Both the position numbers and the translations under genes were made by a program. DNA of 64,000 bases, from NCBI GenBank assembly GCA_015499995.1, contig JADNRV010000244.1:1-64000 (forward strand), written 5' to 3'. Shown piece after piece: positions 35,945 through 48,700 of the stretch. Below the pieces are notes generated by a model, which was not told where the DNA came from, made no database searches, and saw only the letters and a program-made list of their open reading frames with translations. The stretch is from Flammula alnicola. Taxonomy: Eukaryota > Basidiomycota > Agaricomycetes > Agaricales > Strophariaceae. How positions within the stretch are numbered: position 1 is the stretch's first letter; each line of letters starts with the position of its first letter.

Positions 35945-37442
35945 CTAATCTCGGAAACGAGCAAGCATCTCCTCCAACTCCTCGACGCGACGGGCCTCGA
36001 GCTCGGCATCATCACTGAATCCACGAGCTTCAGCAGTAGCATCGGCAGCCTAATAAATATCCATCATGTCAAGAAACGTATGCAGCGTTAAAGGAGAGAG
36101 TGAACTTACGGGCTTCTTTTCCCAGAATTTCCAGTGGAATCGCGCCTCAAGATTGTCGTTGAGGTCCACGAGATCGCGGGCATCAAGGATCATTTCTTCT
36201 CGTGCAACTGGCGCCGGGGCGGCTGCTGAAGAGTCTGGGGCAGCGGCAGGGGCAGCGGAGGGGTCGACAGGGGCAGCAGCGCTCTAAGAACAGAAATATC
36301 AGCTAATGCCCCTCCAAAAATATATATAAAAGACCGCGTACAGGATCAGCAGGGGCGGCAGCAGCCGCGGATTTCGCATTCCTGTGCTTCCTGTGCTTCC
36401 TGCCATGCTTTCCATGTTTGCGGTGTTTGTGGCTCTTGCGGGCCTCGAGTTCTTGAATGTCGTCGAACGCACGGGCAGCTGGTGCTTGAGCATCAGCAGG
36501 GGGAGGTGCGGTAGCCGCTGACGCGTCAGCAGGAGCCGCAGCAGCAGAGGGGTCCTGAACAGCGGCGGCAGCGGATTTGGCATTTCTGTGCTTCCTGTGT
36601 TTCCTGCCATGCTTTCCATGTTTGCGGTGTTTCCTTGTCTTGCGGGCCTCGAGCTCTTCAACGTCGTCGAACTCGCGGGCAGCTGGTGCTTGAGCATCAG
36701 CAGGGGGAGATGCGGTAGCCGTTGACGCGTCAGCAGGAGCAGCAGCAGGAGCAGCAGCAGAGGGGTCCTGAGCAGCGGCGGCAGCGGATTTGTGCTTCCT
36801 GTGATGTTTTCCATGTTTGTGGTGCTTGCGGTGCTTCCTGGTCTTGCGGGCCTCGAGCTCTTCAAAGTCTTCGAACTCACGAGCAGCGGGTGCTGAGGCG
36901 GCGTCTGCGGGTGCAGCTGCCGGTGCAGCTTCAGGCGCAGCAGCAGCCGAGGCATCGGCAGGAGCAGCGGCAGCAGAGGGGTCTTGAGCTGCAGCGGCCT
37001 TCGCATTCTGATGTTTCCTGTGCTTCTTGCCATGTTTTCCGTGCTTCCTGTGCTTCCTATGTTTCTTGTGGCCGCCGGACTTGCGCGCCTCAAGGGTGCT
37101 CATATCCTCCACATCGCGAGATGCAACAATTTCGGAGAGCTCACGGACAGCTTGTTCGAGAGAGTCAGAATATTCTCGTACATAATTATCATAGGCCTAT
37201 ATTCCTAGTGGGTTAGTTGATTTGTTAGAATTCAAGGGGCTTAAAACTCTAACCTCTTGACGGGCCTCGAGTTCCATGTCGACGTCCCGTGCAAAGAGGG
37301 CGCCGGATTCTTCAATGTCCTGAGGGGTAAAATTCAATACAATTCATCAAACGTAAAACTTCGTTGTGCTCACATTGGCGAGAACGCTGGTGGTTCCGAC
37401 GACAACAGCAGCAATAAAAGGAAGGCTGGTAGAGAAACGCAT
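35945..37442 (-). CDS. Secreted His/Lys-rich repeat protein
   Basis: Five in-phase exons (37442-37374, 37319-37254, 37196-36342, 36283-36110, 36049-35945) give 422 residues. The N-terminus MRFSTSLPFIAAVVVGTTSV followed by LAN is a clear signal peptide, so the product enters the secretory pathway. After a short acidic spacer come four modules, each opening LEARK and running into a cationic His/Lys tract such as HRKHGKHGRKHRKH, then an Ala/Pro-rich linker and an acidic segment (AAREFDDVEE) leading to the next LEAR. The tail has further sites (LDARDLVDLNDN, LEARFHWKFWEKK, LEARRVEELEEM). LEAR is often seen just before mature N-termini in fungal secreted proteins, so step-wise processing into several basic peptides is plausible but inferred. 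Only one dibasic RR (in LEARR) and no KR is present. His-rich tracts could bind Zn or Cu, or act on membranes as histatins do. No named family is recognised. Confidence 0.85.
36342..37094 (-). repeat. Four tandem LEARK-(KH)n modules inside the secreted protein
   Basis: Module boundaries on the minus strand are 37094-36858 (79 residues), 36857-36654 (68), 36653-36450 (68) and 36449-36342 (36, continuing into the next exon). Each has LEARK, a 17-25-residue His/Lys/Arg tract, an Ala-rich stretch usually with QDPSAAA, and an Ala/Pro linker. Modules 2 and 3 are nearly the same length and closest to each other, pointing to recent unit duplication. Confidence 0.85.
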
Positions 37443-40400
37443 GTCGATTGGGTAAGTTTGATTGGAATATAGGACCAGCCTGCACCAGGATAACCAGCCA
37501 TTAGCCAATATGACAGAGAGAAGGTAGGAAGGAAGCCCACCTAGGTTGAGATTTGTGGGATGCACCGGGCACTGAAGAACTGCCAGCATGATTTCTGGCT
37601 TTTATAAGTTTGGACAAGCTGTGGAAATCTTTTATTAGATGTGTTCTCGTCGTATGATCGCCCAAAGTGCGCGGAAAGCAACAGTAACCAACGGCAAGTC
37701 TCCCCGTGCTCTTGAAGAGGAGTACTCGGAAGAAAGGCACAGCACCGATTCAACTGGTATGACGCAAAGCATCGCAAAAATGCGGCGACCTGCTCCTTCG
37801 GCCGCTGGTGCGCAATGTCTAACGCACTTTACGAACTCGATCCAACGGTTTCAGCTGCCTGAATGGACTTGGCGACATCCAATAGTGGAGAGGCTATCAG
37901 ATCCAGGATCTGTAAAAATAAAACGAAAGTGATTCTCGCCGTCAAAATCTGCCAGCTGGGAGATCGCAATAGTATTCCGTTGTCCTGACGTCGCCATAGT
38001 CTTTGAACTTTGAAGAGCCATCAAGCAAATCGTCAAGCAGGACTTGAACACAATCTATTCTGGTCATGCCAGACGCCCGAATTCCCCGCCGTCATAATAT
38101 ATGCAGGAATGACTGGTATGAGTGAATAATGAGTCGCACGAACACGCGCTGTCCGCAGTCACGGCAGTGCACACGAGCGCTGGCTCTGGCTCTCTGGGCG
38201 GAATGATTCGGGGAAAGTTATCAATTGAACGAACGATGGTTGTTGGCGTTTTCTGATGTCTCCACGATGTATTGATTTGAATGTCAGCATATGCCCGCAC
38301 TGCGCAGGAACTTCACAGCCGTTGCTGGCCACGCAAAGATGGAACTTGAAGCTTTGAAGCTTTGAAGAGCGTCGGAAGTATTTGCAACGCCAAATTCTCA
38401 TTCTTGTCACTTTTCGGCTGAGCTTATGTCAGGTAAGTCGCACGCCACCTCGCCGACGGTTTGGCAAGAGTTTCGTCCACCGTAAGAAATATATCGCTAT
38501 TTATTTAAAATCAGGAATCGCACTGGATATAAATTCTACAGCTTGATGTATTATCCTTATCCAAAGGATGAATGTGCACGAGGAGAAGAAGAATTGTTTG
38601 CGGCACCGACAACCGTACATAATTGGTAAGATTTGATGGCAACAATTCCGCTCCAAGCTCGTTTGTCATTTTGAAGCGATTTGGCTGTTACAAAATCTAC
38701 ATAATTATAGTGAGTAAAACTGGGATCGAACTGACAGAAATAGGCTAAGGACGTAAAATTAGGCTAATGTGTTTTAGAAAATTTTAGTAACGTTTATTTA
38801 AGTTCGCTGTAGTGCCGATCTTGCGTGCGCCACACTCCACGGATGCACCCGTTACCATCGCAGTACTGCGCCCTCTTAGCTTATCGGTGTACGTAGACCC
38901 CCCTTTCTCAGCCACCTCGAGCTTATTTGCTTATTCATTCAACTATTCTAAACGTTTGCATTGGAGTACAATAGATTAGATCTGCCGTAAGTAAGTACTT
39001 CGCGGAGAAAGTCGCCATGATATTATAACTTCCGTCCTATTCGATTCATTCTGCTTTGTCTTGCATTCGGGGGTAAAAATAACGCTAGTGGGTATATCAA
39101 TGATTAAGACGATCAAAAGAACTAGAAACGATCTCCTCGAATATTGGGGCACCTAAATCGACGCTTGTCACGGTGTTGTTATCTAGCGCTCTTTGAAACA
39201 ACTTTATTTTCTCATTTGGTTCAACTGTCATGACGGCTCGTCAAACACGACTCGGACAAATGGCCATTCAATTTGGATGTGTGAGGTTGTGTCACGCAAG
39301 AGTTTCATTTTTAGCGCACGGGGAACAAACTTCATACGCAATGCACTGCACTACTATGTAGATGGTAAAAGAAGGGAAGATCCCCCTCATCACGCCTTGT
39401 CTCTGTTCACCCACAATCTTCCAAAAGTGCCTCTCTTGTGTGTTTGCTTTCCTCGCCCACAGTAAGGCCCTCATGGCACATCATATCGGCCTCGCCGTGC
39501 AATCTCGTCACTATGCATAGAGTAGGGAGCTTCAAGCTTATGTTTAATTTCTGTTTCTGCCTTTTAGTTCCGGTGCTGATCTCGTCTCTTGCAGCTCCCA
39601 AAACTATCCACATTGACCTTGAAGGCGTGAACGAGACATATTATTGTCGTTAATATGGTTGAACTTCTCGTGGATTTGTAACCCATTTCGTCGTTTTAGC
39701 GGGCATCTCAAGACCTTGGATTCGAAGCTTCAACGTATTCAATCCTTTGTATTGGTGTCGTACGTCAGTATCTTTGTTTTAACCTTGTCGCCTCACGCCG
39801 CTCATAGCTTCCTGCCCATTCCATAGGATGAATACTGTTACAATACTTCCTCCTGCATCGTCTTAATTTGCTACTTGTAGTTTTCCTCGCAGAGTCGCGA
39901 CTCGCTACAGACCAGATGGTTCAACGTGCGGTATTCGCGGGGATTGAAAAATATCCGCCGAGAAAGAAGCCCAACGGCAAGAAATACCTGTCTGGATGTC
40001 TCCGGGATACCTAATTATAACCATTAAATCTAGCGACCTCTTCCTCTGGAGTCCGCGATCCGTCCAGGTATCAAATAGCGATTCAACCTCAAATTGACCG
40101 AGAAAGGCGATTCGTACTCTGTAAGTTTCTGTTGGGCAATTTAGGATTTAGAAATTCTTCCTTACTTTTTATGTTCTGTAACAGATGTCATCTAGACTCT
40201 TTCTCCCCCGAAGCGAGCGGCGAGACAACTACCAACAGATATTCTGATATGACGCTCCTTTGTATTTTTAAATGAATAATTGTTTGAATTCATTAAAGTG
40301 ATCCTATGTGCTAAAATTGACGGAGTCGAAAATTATAGTGGCTGAAGAAACTTTACGAGGACAGTAAAATGGGCGCTTATTTATTGATTGTGCCATGATT

Positions 40401-42160
40401 GCGTTCCATTGCAGATATCCGGATCTCGGGCATGGAACAATCGTGTAGATTCCCACGAATATGACTTTGTTCCTGTAGCTCGTGAGAAATCTCTTCTTCA
40501 ATTTAATTGTGGGGTACATCCGATTTGTTCTCAAAAGTGCCAGTATGCTCCGGTGCATGTCACTATACCCAGGTAATATATCGAAGCACTAACCTCCAGT
40601 ACTCTTAGGAAGGCTTCAATTTATTCAATTGTTCTGCATGTGCTTATCAAGAATCCGATGTTCCGTTCATTACAAGGTGAGGACAGCCTGCAATATCATC
40701 CGAGCATTCTTTGCCTTTATCGCAGACACTGTACGTGATGAACAGAGTTCGGGCACTGGATAGGCCGCTGGGGTGAGATAACTTAGCCACATATTGGTAC
40801 ATCTCAGAGGTCCCCCGAACTACCTCCTCACCGAGTTCCCGTCACTCGGCGTTCTTCGGGGAGGTTGGGAAGCTTGAGATGCATTATTATCACATATTAA
40901 TAGGGACATGCAAAAGGTACAATTTCCATGCTTTTCCATCATTCCCAACAGGAAGAAAGGGCCGACAAGAGGATAAAGATGACACTATCGATGCCAGTTT
41001 CCTGTCGGAAACAGTCCCATGAACAATAGCAAGTCTGAAGCAACAGAAGTTACCTACTTTGGGTGAGGAGAATCAAATACAGAAGCGCTCTACATTCAGT
41101 TGATATGGTCAGTGTGAAGATGCGGCGCCCATAGTTTAAATTGCTTCGGAGGTCCTGATTGGAGCCATCTTCCCGGAGTGTAAATATTTGCTAAACGGAG
41201 TTTTTTGACTTGGTGCCTTCGACTTGTCTTGAAGTTTGCTTGAAGTTGCTATAATTATCGTGCATTGACCGCGCGTGTGGTCATATATCAATGCTCAACG
41301 TCCGGTGAGAGGCCAAAGCAAAGCAATTCTATCCTCCAGTCAGATGGTTTCCCCCAATTCAGGGATCGATCCGAGGAACCTAGATAAACGTTTCGGTGGC
41401 TGTATTCCCTGCCTCGTCGGTACTTTATTAAAGACGAAAAAGATAGAAGGAAGGACGAACCTGAAGAATCGTAGGCCCTTCCCCGAAGGCCTAGCTTTGT
41501 GTCACCAAGATATCGAAAGTTCTATGCAGAAGACTCGTCAGCATTGGACGTCGGGGAAATATGATATGGGGAGAATAGCACGAGATGACGCACGGTCCTC
41601 CGCTCTGTGATCGATGCCGATTGATAAGTCGAACAGTATGTGTACTTTGCCTGGCGCGTGTGTAAAAATGGACAAAACTCCCAAAGCGGCGCAGCATTTT
41701 GTACCACGAGATGGGCCTTGGATATTTTTGGAGAAAGAATGCGAAGGTACAAAAAACTTAACTCGAACCATAAACGAGACGCTCTGCAGCGCGTCATTTG
41801 ATTATTATTAGGAGGATCGCGTAAGAGCGCGTAAGGGAAAATCCAATACATCGAACATCAAAAATCGAGGGTACAAAAAACAAGCTTCAATGTGGTCATT
41901 GATGGGTAAATTTGAAATCGATCGCTTCGCTTACCTTATCTAATCTGATGATCGTCCATCACTTACTTACAGCCAAAACACCCTCGAGGCAGCCCCGTGT
42001 GGGGAAAGAATGAGAAAATGCAAGCGAGAGTCTCTGAAGTACAGTATCATACACTAATGCGGAGGCTATAAACACAAATGTCACAAAAACAGAGGGGTAA
42101 AAAAGCCCGAGCCCAACCGATCAACTGTCATAAGCCATAGATGAAGAAATGTGAAGAAGA
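37443..42160. other. 4.7-kb gene-poor interval
   Basis: I find no supported gene on either strand. Frames at 37639-37932, 39193-39465, 39438-39653 and 41275-41610 are short, unspliced and show no motif. Base composition is A/T-richer than the neighbouring genes, with many short frames ended by stops, as expected for old, decayed intergenic DNA. It may hold remnants of transposable elements too degraded to recognise by eye. Confidence 0.4.
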
Positions 42161-42776
42161 TCAGTTGATCTTCAGTAGCTCAACCTCAAATTTGAGCGTG
42201 GAATTTGGCGGAATGGCCGGAGGGAAACCGCGAGAGCCGTATGCCTTGAATGAGAGGCGTTAGTGAAGCACCAAAGTCGAAAGACGCGTAAAACACGGAC
42301 AAAATCTGGTGACGCCGTAAGGACTGCTTTTTGGCCAATAGACAATTGTAGCACGCCTGATCACGCCAATCATCAACCACAATATGCAAGTCAAATAAGG
42401 ACGAACGTCGACTAACCCTCGTCCCAGCCCTTGATCACCTTCCCCGTACCGATTTCTGTCATGAATGGGCTGCCCCTACAAACCAAAGTGCGGCAGTGTA
42501 AGTCAAGTGTGATAAGACTCGGGTGGTAGACGCTCACCGATCCCTACTGGAGTCGAATTTTTTGCCGTCTGTGAGAGTCCCAACATAGTGTATTGTGACC
42601 TTGTCTGCGCGCAAATGTGAGCTAGGATCCAGAAACAATAGGCGCGCACAACACGTACCGCCTTTCTTGGGGAAGTTGAGACCGTCGCCAGGAACGATTG
42701 TTTCTACAGTGACACCCTACGCAAAGAAATGAGGTGTGAGTATGTAGCAGCATCATGGATGTGGATTACTGACCAT
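42161..42776 (-). CDS. FPR1: FK506-binding protein 12 (peptidyl-prolyl isomerase)
   Basis: Six exons (42776-42774, 42716-42659, 42604-42538, 42475-42417, 42356-42301, 42244-42161) give 108 residues, the usual FKBP12 length. The first coding exon is just the ATG. The product reads [20 protein letters not shown], then [20 protein letters not shown], the active-site stretch [18 protein letters not shown], then [20 protein letters not shown] and the end VELLKIN. It is a cytosolic cis-trans prolyl isomerase and the receptor for FK506 and rapamycin in fungi. The conserved Tyr, Asp, Phe, Trp and Tyr pocket residues appear intact by eye. The last intron uses a GTCCGT donor. FPR1 is the yeast symbol; FKBP12 is the general name. 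Confidence 0.95.
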
Positions 42777-45729
42777 AATGTTGTATGTATAGGACTATCA
42801 AAGACAAGCTGAAGTCGGTTTCCTTGGCCAGACATTTATAGGAGCGGAGCCTGGCGGAGTGCGGATCTTGATCCGACAAATCGGGAACCGGCCGGCGTGG
42901 ATCTGCAAAGACCTTCCGTCCCAGTCTGTCCCTTCGCCCGCATCGTTATCGATATCGATGGCCTGTGCAATTACGGTAGTCCGGCACTAGTAAGTACTTT
43001 GTGTTCAGGATTTCAATACTCCACCACCCTGATTCTTCAAGGGACCTGGCAAAACAGGGAGTTCCAAAGCCCATATACGTACCGCGGAAAACATACGCGA
43101 CTCCGAAGCCTGCATGTCAAGAAGAGACTATTGCTGACATTCGCAGAATGTCATCTGCGCCTCGTGTCCGGATGAGATCTCGGACGCTTGAATAAAAAGG
43201 ATATATGAAAAAAAGTGCTGCGTCCATGCAGCCGCACTAGAACGTAAAAAAATAAATCGGCGGCGTCCATTGTTGTCAATTGGGAATTCCGCGAAATAGC
43301 CATTTGAGATCTGGATTGGCGGGCGTCATTCGCGGAAAAGAAACATGGAACGACATGAAGTTCCAGGGTCTTATGACATGTCCCCATTAACCGCGGAGGT
43401 AGTTGATCACTGAGAACACAGAAAAAACGTTGCAAGATAGGAAGGAATAACTTATCGAGAAAGAAAATGCCAAGTTAGCTTTCAGTGTTATTGCAGGGTT
43501 CGTATGCAAGCAGCGATATCCAGAACACCGGTTCCTAGAAGCCGGGGAGCGAAGACCAGACGTCAATGACCGATCAAAAGGTAGGAATCATATTGACAAA
43601 AGGATATCGCAGCCTGATGAAAGTTGTCGTTTGTAGCACCATCAATGGGAAAGACCTGGCAGGCAAGGAAAAAGGTTTACAAGGGTAGGTGTCTTTAAAT
43701 CCAAAGCAGATCGTTCGTTGACTTGCTTATAATAGCAACAAACGCACGTTAAGGAACTTGTAAAGGGAAACCTAAAGTAGACATTTAAGCGCATAAGAAA
43801 AAAAAAGACATATAAGCAGGAAGGGTGAAAGAACACACGGCAGGGCTTCAAGGTGAGAACGACATAACACCGTGTTTTCAAGGCCAATTGAAGATACCGC
43901 ATTCAATCCGCTATCGCCGCGAGAGGAGCTGATAGAGCAGACGAAGGACGTTCGCTGGAGGCCCAGCCAAGATCAGCGGTCGCCGTTCTGGCGAATGGGA
44001 GCTGATAGGTTCGCCATTGTACGATTTGTACACGTACATGAACTCGTGCTGGGGAACGAAAAGACATCTGGGGCTGAAGATTTCCCTTTGTCAATACGAA
44101 TCTCACCTCGCATCATCGCACCATTCCGAGTTAATTGCCGATGAAGGTGGTGGAGAGGGGCAGGAGAACTCGATGATAAGGTCAAAGGGACCCTCGACCG
44201 AAAATATGACACGGCCGAAAGCTTTTGCGGATACATTGTGTCGAGATGGGGGCATGTATTAGGATAGCGATACGGTGAGGAGATCGACATCCTGGAGAGA
44301 AGAAGACAAGGTCGGAACCGCGGTTGCGACAAACTGAAACGGCCCCTCCCGAAAAAAAAGCTGACGCTGTACAGTCATGGGTAAATGGCGAGCCATCGGC
44401 TGGCCAGATCTTTATCGCTACCGAGGGTTTGTGGTGCGTCCGGAGACAAGACACACAAATAACTCTAGCGAAGCATTATAGAAGCCGGTGTTAGAAGTAG
44501 AAGTTCGAAGAGCATTCCTGCAAATAGGTGGTGCAGTCAACAACAAATCATGAGAGAGTTCAAATGTTCAAAGGTCAAGTCAGTCCGGAGTATCGGATTA
44601 AGCTGACGCAAAAATTGCGAAGGAGCAAAAAGCAGACATGCCACGACCTTAAACAGTCGCATAGTCTCCGTAGGTGTCCTGGGTTCCATTGATTCCAATC
44701 ATATAGCCGAGGAATTCGAAGTGGAAACACACTCACTGGTTGGAGATACTATGATAGCCATATTTTACCTACAGAACGGTCGGCCTGTGGAAGTAGAGAA
44801 GCACTCTAGAATAAACAAAATTTTGAATTTGAGATGATTGGTCTAGATAGCGAAAATTCCAACAGCATCACTTACCAGAATATGCATCCCAGCCCCACCG
44901 TAAAAACGAGCTGCCCACAACCCGAGAGGTTTTGGGCTTTCCGCCATAGCGCACCTAGTGGGAAAAACAATCCGAAGTCACATCAAGTGCGAGAGGGGAG
45001 TCCAGAAAAACTTGAAGGAAGAGGGGGAAAGAAAGAAAGACTACAGGTGTTGGTCCGTCCGTTTTTAAGACCCAAAAATGCCCTTGACCACAGAGAACAT
45101 GTGTTGCTCCCCAACCGGTATAAAATGCCCTCAACCAATTTTTTCCCCATTTCGGCGCCCGCGAGCCAAAAATGGGATATAATTCACGTCACGGGGACAA
45201 TCGCGCTCATTACGGCGCGCTATCCGAACCCGCACCATACGGGGCCTTTCGGGACTATTGCGAGAGAAATGTTTATGAAGACATTAAGCATACACTAGGA
45301 TTAACATAGTTGTGGTTTTCTTCGGGATGATAGAAGGAGAAAAGACAAGGAGAAATGAGTAGCAAGTAATAGCTTATAGTAATAGAGGGAACAGAGGAGT
45401 GGGTCATTTAAATTGAAGAGGGTCGGGTATACCAAATTATAAATAACACAGATTATAAGTAAGAATATGTTCGAAGAAGTCCAGATAATAGTATAGTGTG
45501 AATCGTGAAATGTGCATGTGAAGGAGAGTGCAGCGTCAAATCTGACATGCATAGACCAAAAATAAGAAAGCTTCGGAAGTCCAAAAGAGCGACAGAGAAA
45601 GTTAAAATATATACAACAGAAGCAAGTGTCACTGGCGGGTGTTGTCTTCTTCACTGAGAAGATGAAGCCAAGAACGTACAGTTTCAAAACAAGCGCACAA
45701 AGCACAACAAGAACAAAACTGTGAAGCGC
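42777..45729. other. 3-kb interval without a supported gene
   Basis: Short frames occur on both strands, including 44834-45298 (154 codons, plus), but none has motifs, splice partners or family resemblance. Part near 45301-45729 probably belongs to the 3' UTR of the large minus-strand gene that ends at 45730. Confidence 0.4.
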
Positions 45730-48700
45730 TCAACGCACCGAGCTAAAACTCGAGCGTGCACTGTAATAGGTGCCGGAGCACAGTGACTCCGTATCCATCT
45801 CGGTTTCTTTTGCTTTCTCCTTCACTCCAACAGCCTTGACACTCGCAGCTATACCGGCATCTCGAATTGCGATCGCATCCACACCCAGCTGCCTCAACTG
45901 CCTGATCCTTTGCTCCACGGTCGGCACGACCGTCTTCGTCGAACCCACGCTCGTATCCGACCCTTTCGAGGACGTCGAGCTCGCCGTTGATGGTGGCTGG
46001 TACTTCATTCCGATCTTCACGCTGGCCTTCTTGGTCACACTTGCGTTAGGAGCTGCTGGTCGTGCACCAAGACCTTCGCCAGATGAAGATGTCATAAGAG
46101 GGGAGGAAGATGATGAAGGAAAAGAGCTCGCTGTCGTCGTTGGTTGGGAAGAGGGGCTGGACACTGGGGAAGAGGTAGGGGTTATTGACGACGATGAGCC
46201 TGAGGAAGTCGTGGAGGAGACCGAGGAAGTGGAGACTCGTCGATTGGATGGTGGCGAAGTTGCGGATGGAGATGGACTCGAAGAGATCGAGAGTGGCAGT
46301 GGGGCGATCTGTGTAGGTGTTGTCACGGAAGAAGAGATAGATATGGAGGAGGCCGAGGATATTGACGATCTCGACTGTATTTTTGAGTTTGCAGAGGGAG
46401 AAGCTGCCAACTGGGTTGCCGAAATGTCACTACTCTCAGCGTTAGAGACGACCACAGGATCAGTCGATACAGGAGGCGACGTTGGCCTCATGACGACCTT
46501 CAATGGGGCAGGCAGGACGTTCCTTACTCTCAGAGACGGGGCAGACTTGGAGCTCTTGACGTTTAAGGCTGACCCGGCGGCCAACCCTGGTCGTCCCTTG
46601 CCATTACCAGCACTTCCGAAGACCTCAGACTTCTCAACGGCCTCAGCCTTGACCGTCTTATATGCAAATGTTGACGGAGGAGCGAAAGGTAAAGGCGCGC
46701 GAATCTTCGTCGTTGTCGTCGCGACTGGCATCGTCGAACTACTTGCGCTGTTGCCATTCCCGTTGTTGCTTAGACCACTGGCGCGGGACATGGAACTGGA
46801 CAACACTCCTGAGGTGGCCCTCGACCTCGAGCCCGCTAGCGAGGGCGGTAGAGAACTCGTTTGCAGAACTTGCGCGTTATCTTCGGGCTTGTCCATTGGC
46901 TTCCAGGTCCGCGGGAGTGTCTGTACATCCTGCGTTGAAGGCACGTCAATCACCAAAATCGCCGCTGGTGCTGGATCAACCGCAGACATAGCCGACTTCG
47001 TCCTAAGTCTCGTACGACCGCCAGCACCCAAAAGGTCGCCCACACTTGGCATTCTGAGCACTGCATTCTTGGGCGGCGGCTCGTCGACCTCCAACACCCC
47101 AAATGAGCGCGCATGCTTCAAACCTGTACGCGATTGCGTCGGAATTGACAACTTCTCTGCTCCAGCACTAACCCCAGGCCCCCCACGTAACAACGCCTCC
47201 GCATTCGGCCCCTGTTCATCCATCATCCCTCGCCCATGTCCCAATCCAAACCGCGACCCGCCAGTCCTCAACATCTCGTTGAACCTCGCCAGGTCGGAAG
47301 ATAACGTGTCGAGCTTGGCGAGGTTCGCCTCTGCCTTGGCTTTAGCTTTGGCGCGCGGTTTATGGTCTCGTTCCAGCTTCTCTTCCTCGAACATCGACTT
47401 GGTCCTTGTCCTGCTCTTGCTCCTCGACCGTGTTGCGCTCTCGATCCCACTTCCATTCGTGACGACGCGAGGAACACAGAGGATGACCTGCTCGACTTCC
47501 ATCATTGGGATGGACCTCCTCGGGCTCATATCCATCTCATCCTCTGCGTCTAAATACAAGCTTTCCTCGTCTTCTACACACGCGTGTAGGTCCACACCTT
47601 CCACACTAACGTCGACATCTTCGACAGTTGTAGCCATTCCAGGCATCGGATCCGGACGCCTCTCTTCGCCTACCACACGAGCCGTACTCTTACTCCTGCT
47701 CGTCGACTCCCTGGGAGGCGGCAAAGGCAACGAAAGGGTCCAATCTTCCTCTCGCGCTGCGGGTTTCGCATTTAAAGTGGGCCCTAACTGGGCCTTCTTG
47801 CGCCTCGACCCAGCACCAAGCGCAGACTCGCTCTTCGTTCGTCCGCGGAGGCTAACTCTGTCTGCAAATGGTGTGATAGAAACGCTTGGAATAGACGACG
47901 GGGCTGGCAGAGGAAATGAGGGAGCTTGCGGAATCGAGGCGGCCGCCGCAGATACAAGGGTAGCGGTAGCCAGACTGGGAAAGGTCGTGCTCGATTTCAG
48001 ACCTGAAGGCGCTCCTAGACAGAGAGTCCACTCCAAGTCTGGAGCAGGCTTTCCACTGCCTGCTGCGGACCTGGGTACTTGCCGACGGCCGATACCAATT
48101 TTCTCCGTCGCGACCTGGAGGTGGCCGTTGGCGTTGGCGCGCGTGTTGGCTGCAAGTATCGCCGCACGGAGCTGCTCCGTCGCATCCGAGACACCAACAG
48201 AATCTGCAACGTCGAATACATTGTCGGACGACAATCGCTCCTCGCAGAAAAAGTTCGCATCATCAAGAAGCATCTCCGCTGCACCTCCCTCACCGTCCAG
48301 CTCAAATGCAACGCCACTATCATCCGGGATGTTAAGAATATCCTCAGAGTCATCCTTTCCCGGGTCACTCTCGCCTCCGGACAGCGACAATGACGTAGAT
48401 AGAGACCAGTTTGCAAGCGGCGAGGGGTGGCGATGTGTGGACCACTCACTCGACGCCTGCGAAGTCCATTCACGCGACGATTGAGGCGAAAGCGTATGGT
48501 GCTGCGGGGTCTGCGGGTCGACCTGAAGATGTCAATAAATGAGCAAAATATCTCGGTCGATATTTTTTTTTGAGAAAAGAGGCAAGTGCTTATGTCTTCA
48601 TTCTACGCACGAAAAAGTGTCCTCATTAAAAGCAGACAAGACTAGGTACTCACTTTACTAGACCTGGAATTGCCAACACCATGCGCGGGCGAAGGAGGCA

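Noticed and set aside
36299..37093. Second long minus-strand frame, rich in Leu/Pro, over the repeat gene
   Set aside because: It is a shifted frame of the same repeats and does not connect to the signal-peptide exon in phase.
36722..37216. Plus-strand frame rich in Gln and Arg opposite the secreted repeat protein
   Set aside because: It is the antisense image of the Ala/Pro/His repeats; the minus-strand reading has a signal peptide and clean introns.
44834..45298. 154-codon plus-strand frame
   Set aside because: No motif, no introns, unusual composition and a position in a gene-poor stretch make chance the better explanation.
45770..48484. Plus-strand open frame of 904 codons
   Set aside because: It lies exactly opposite the last exon of the low-complexity gene, has no introns or family motifs, and its Val/Leu/Ser-rich content is what antisense of Ser/Pro-rich codons gives.
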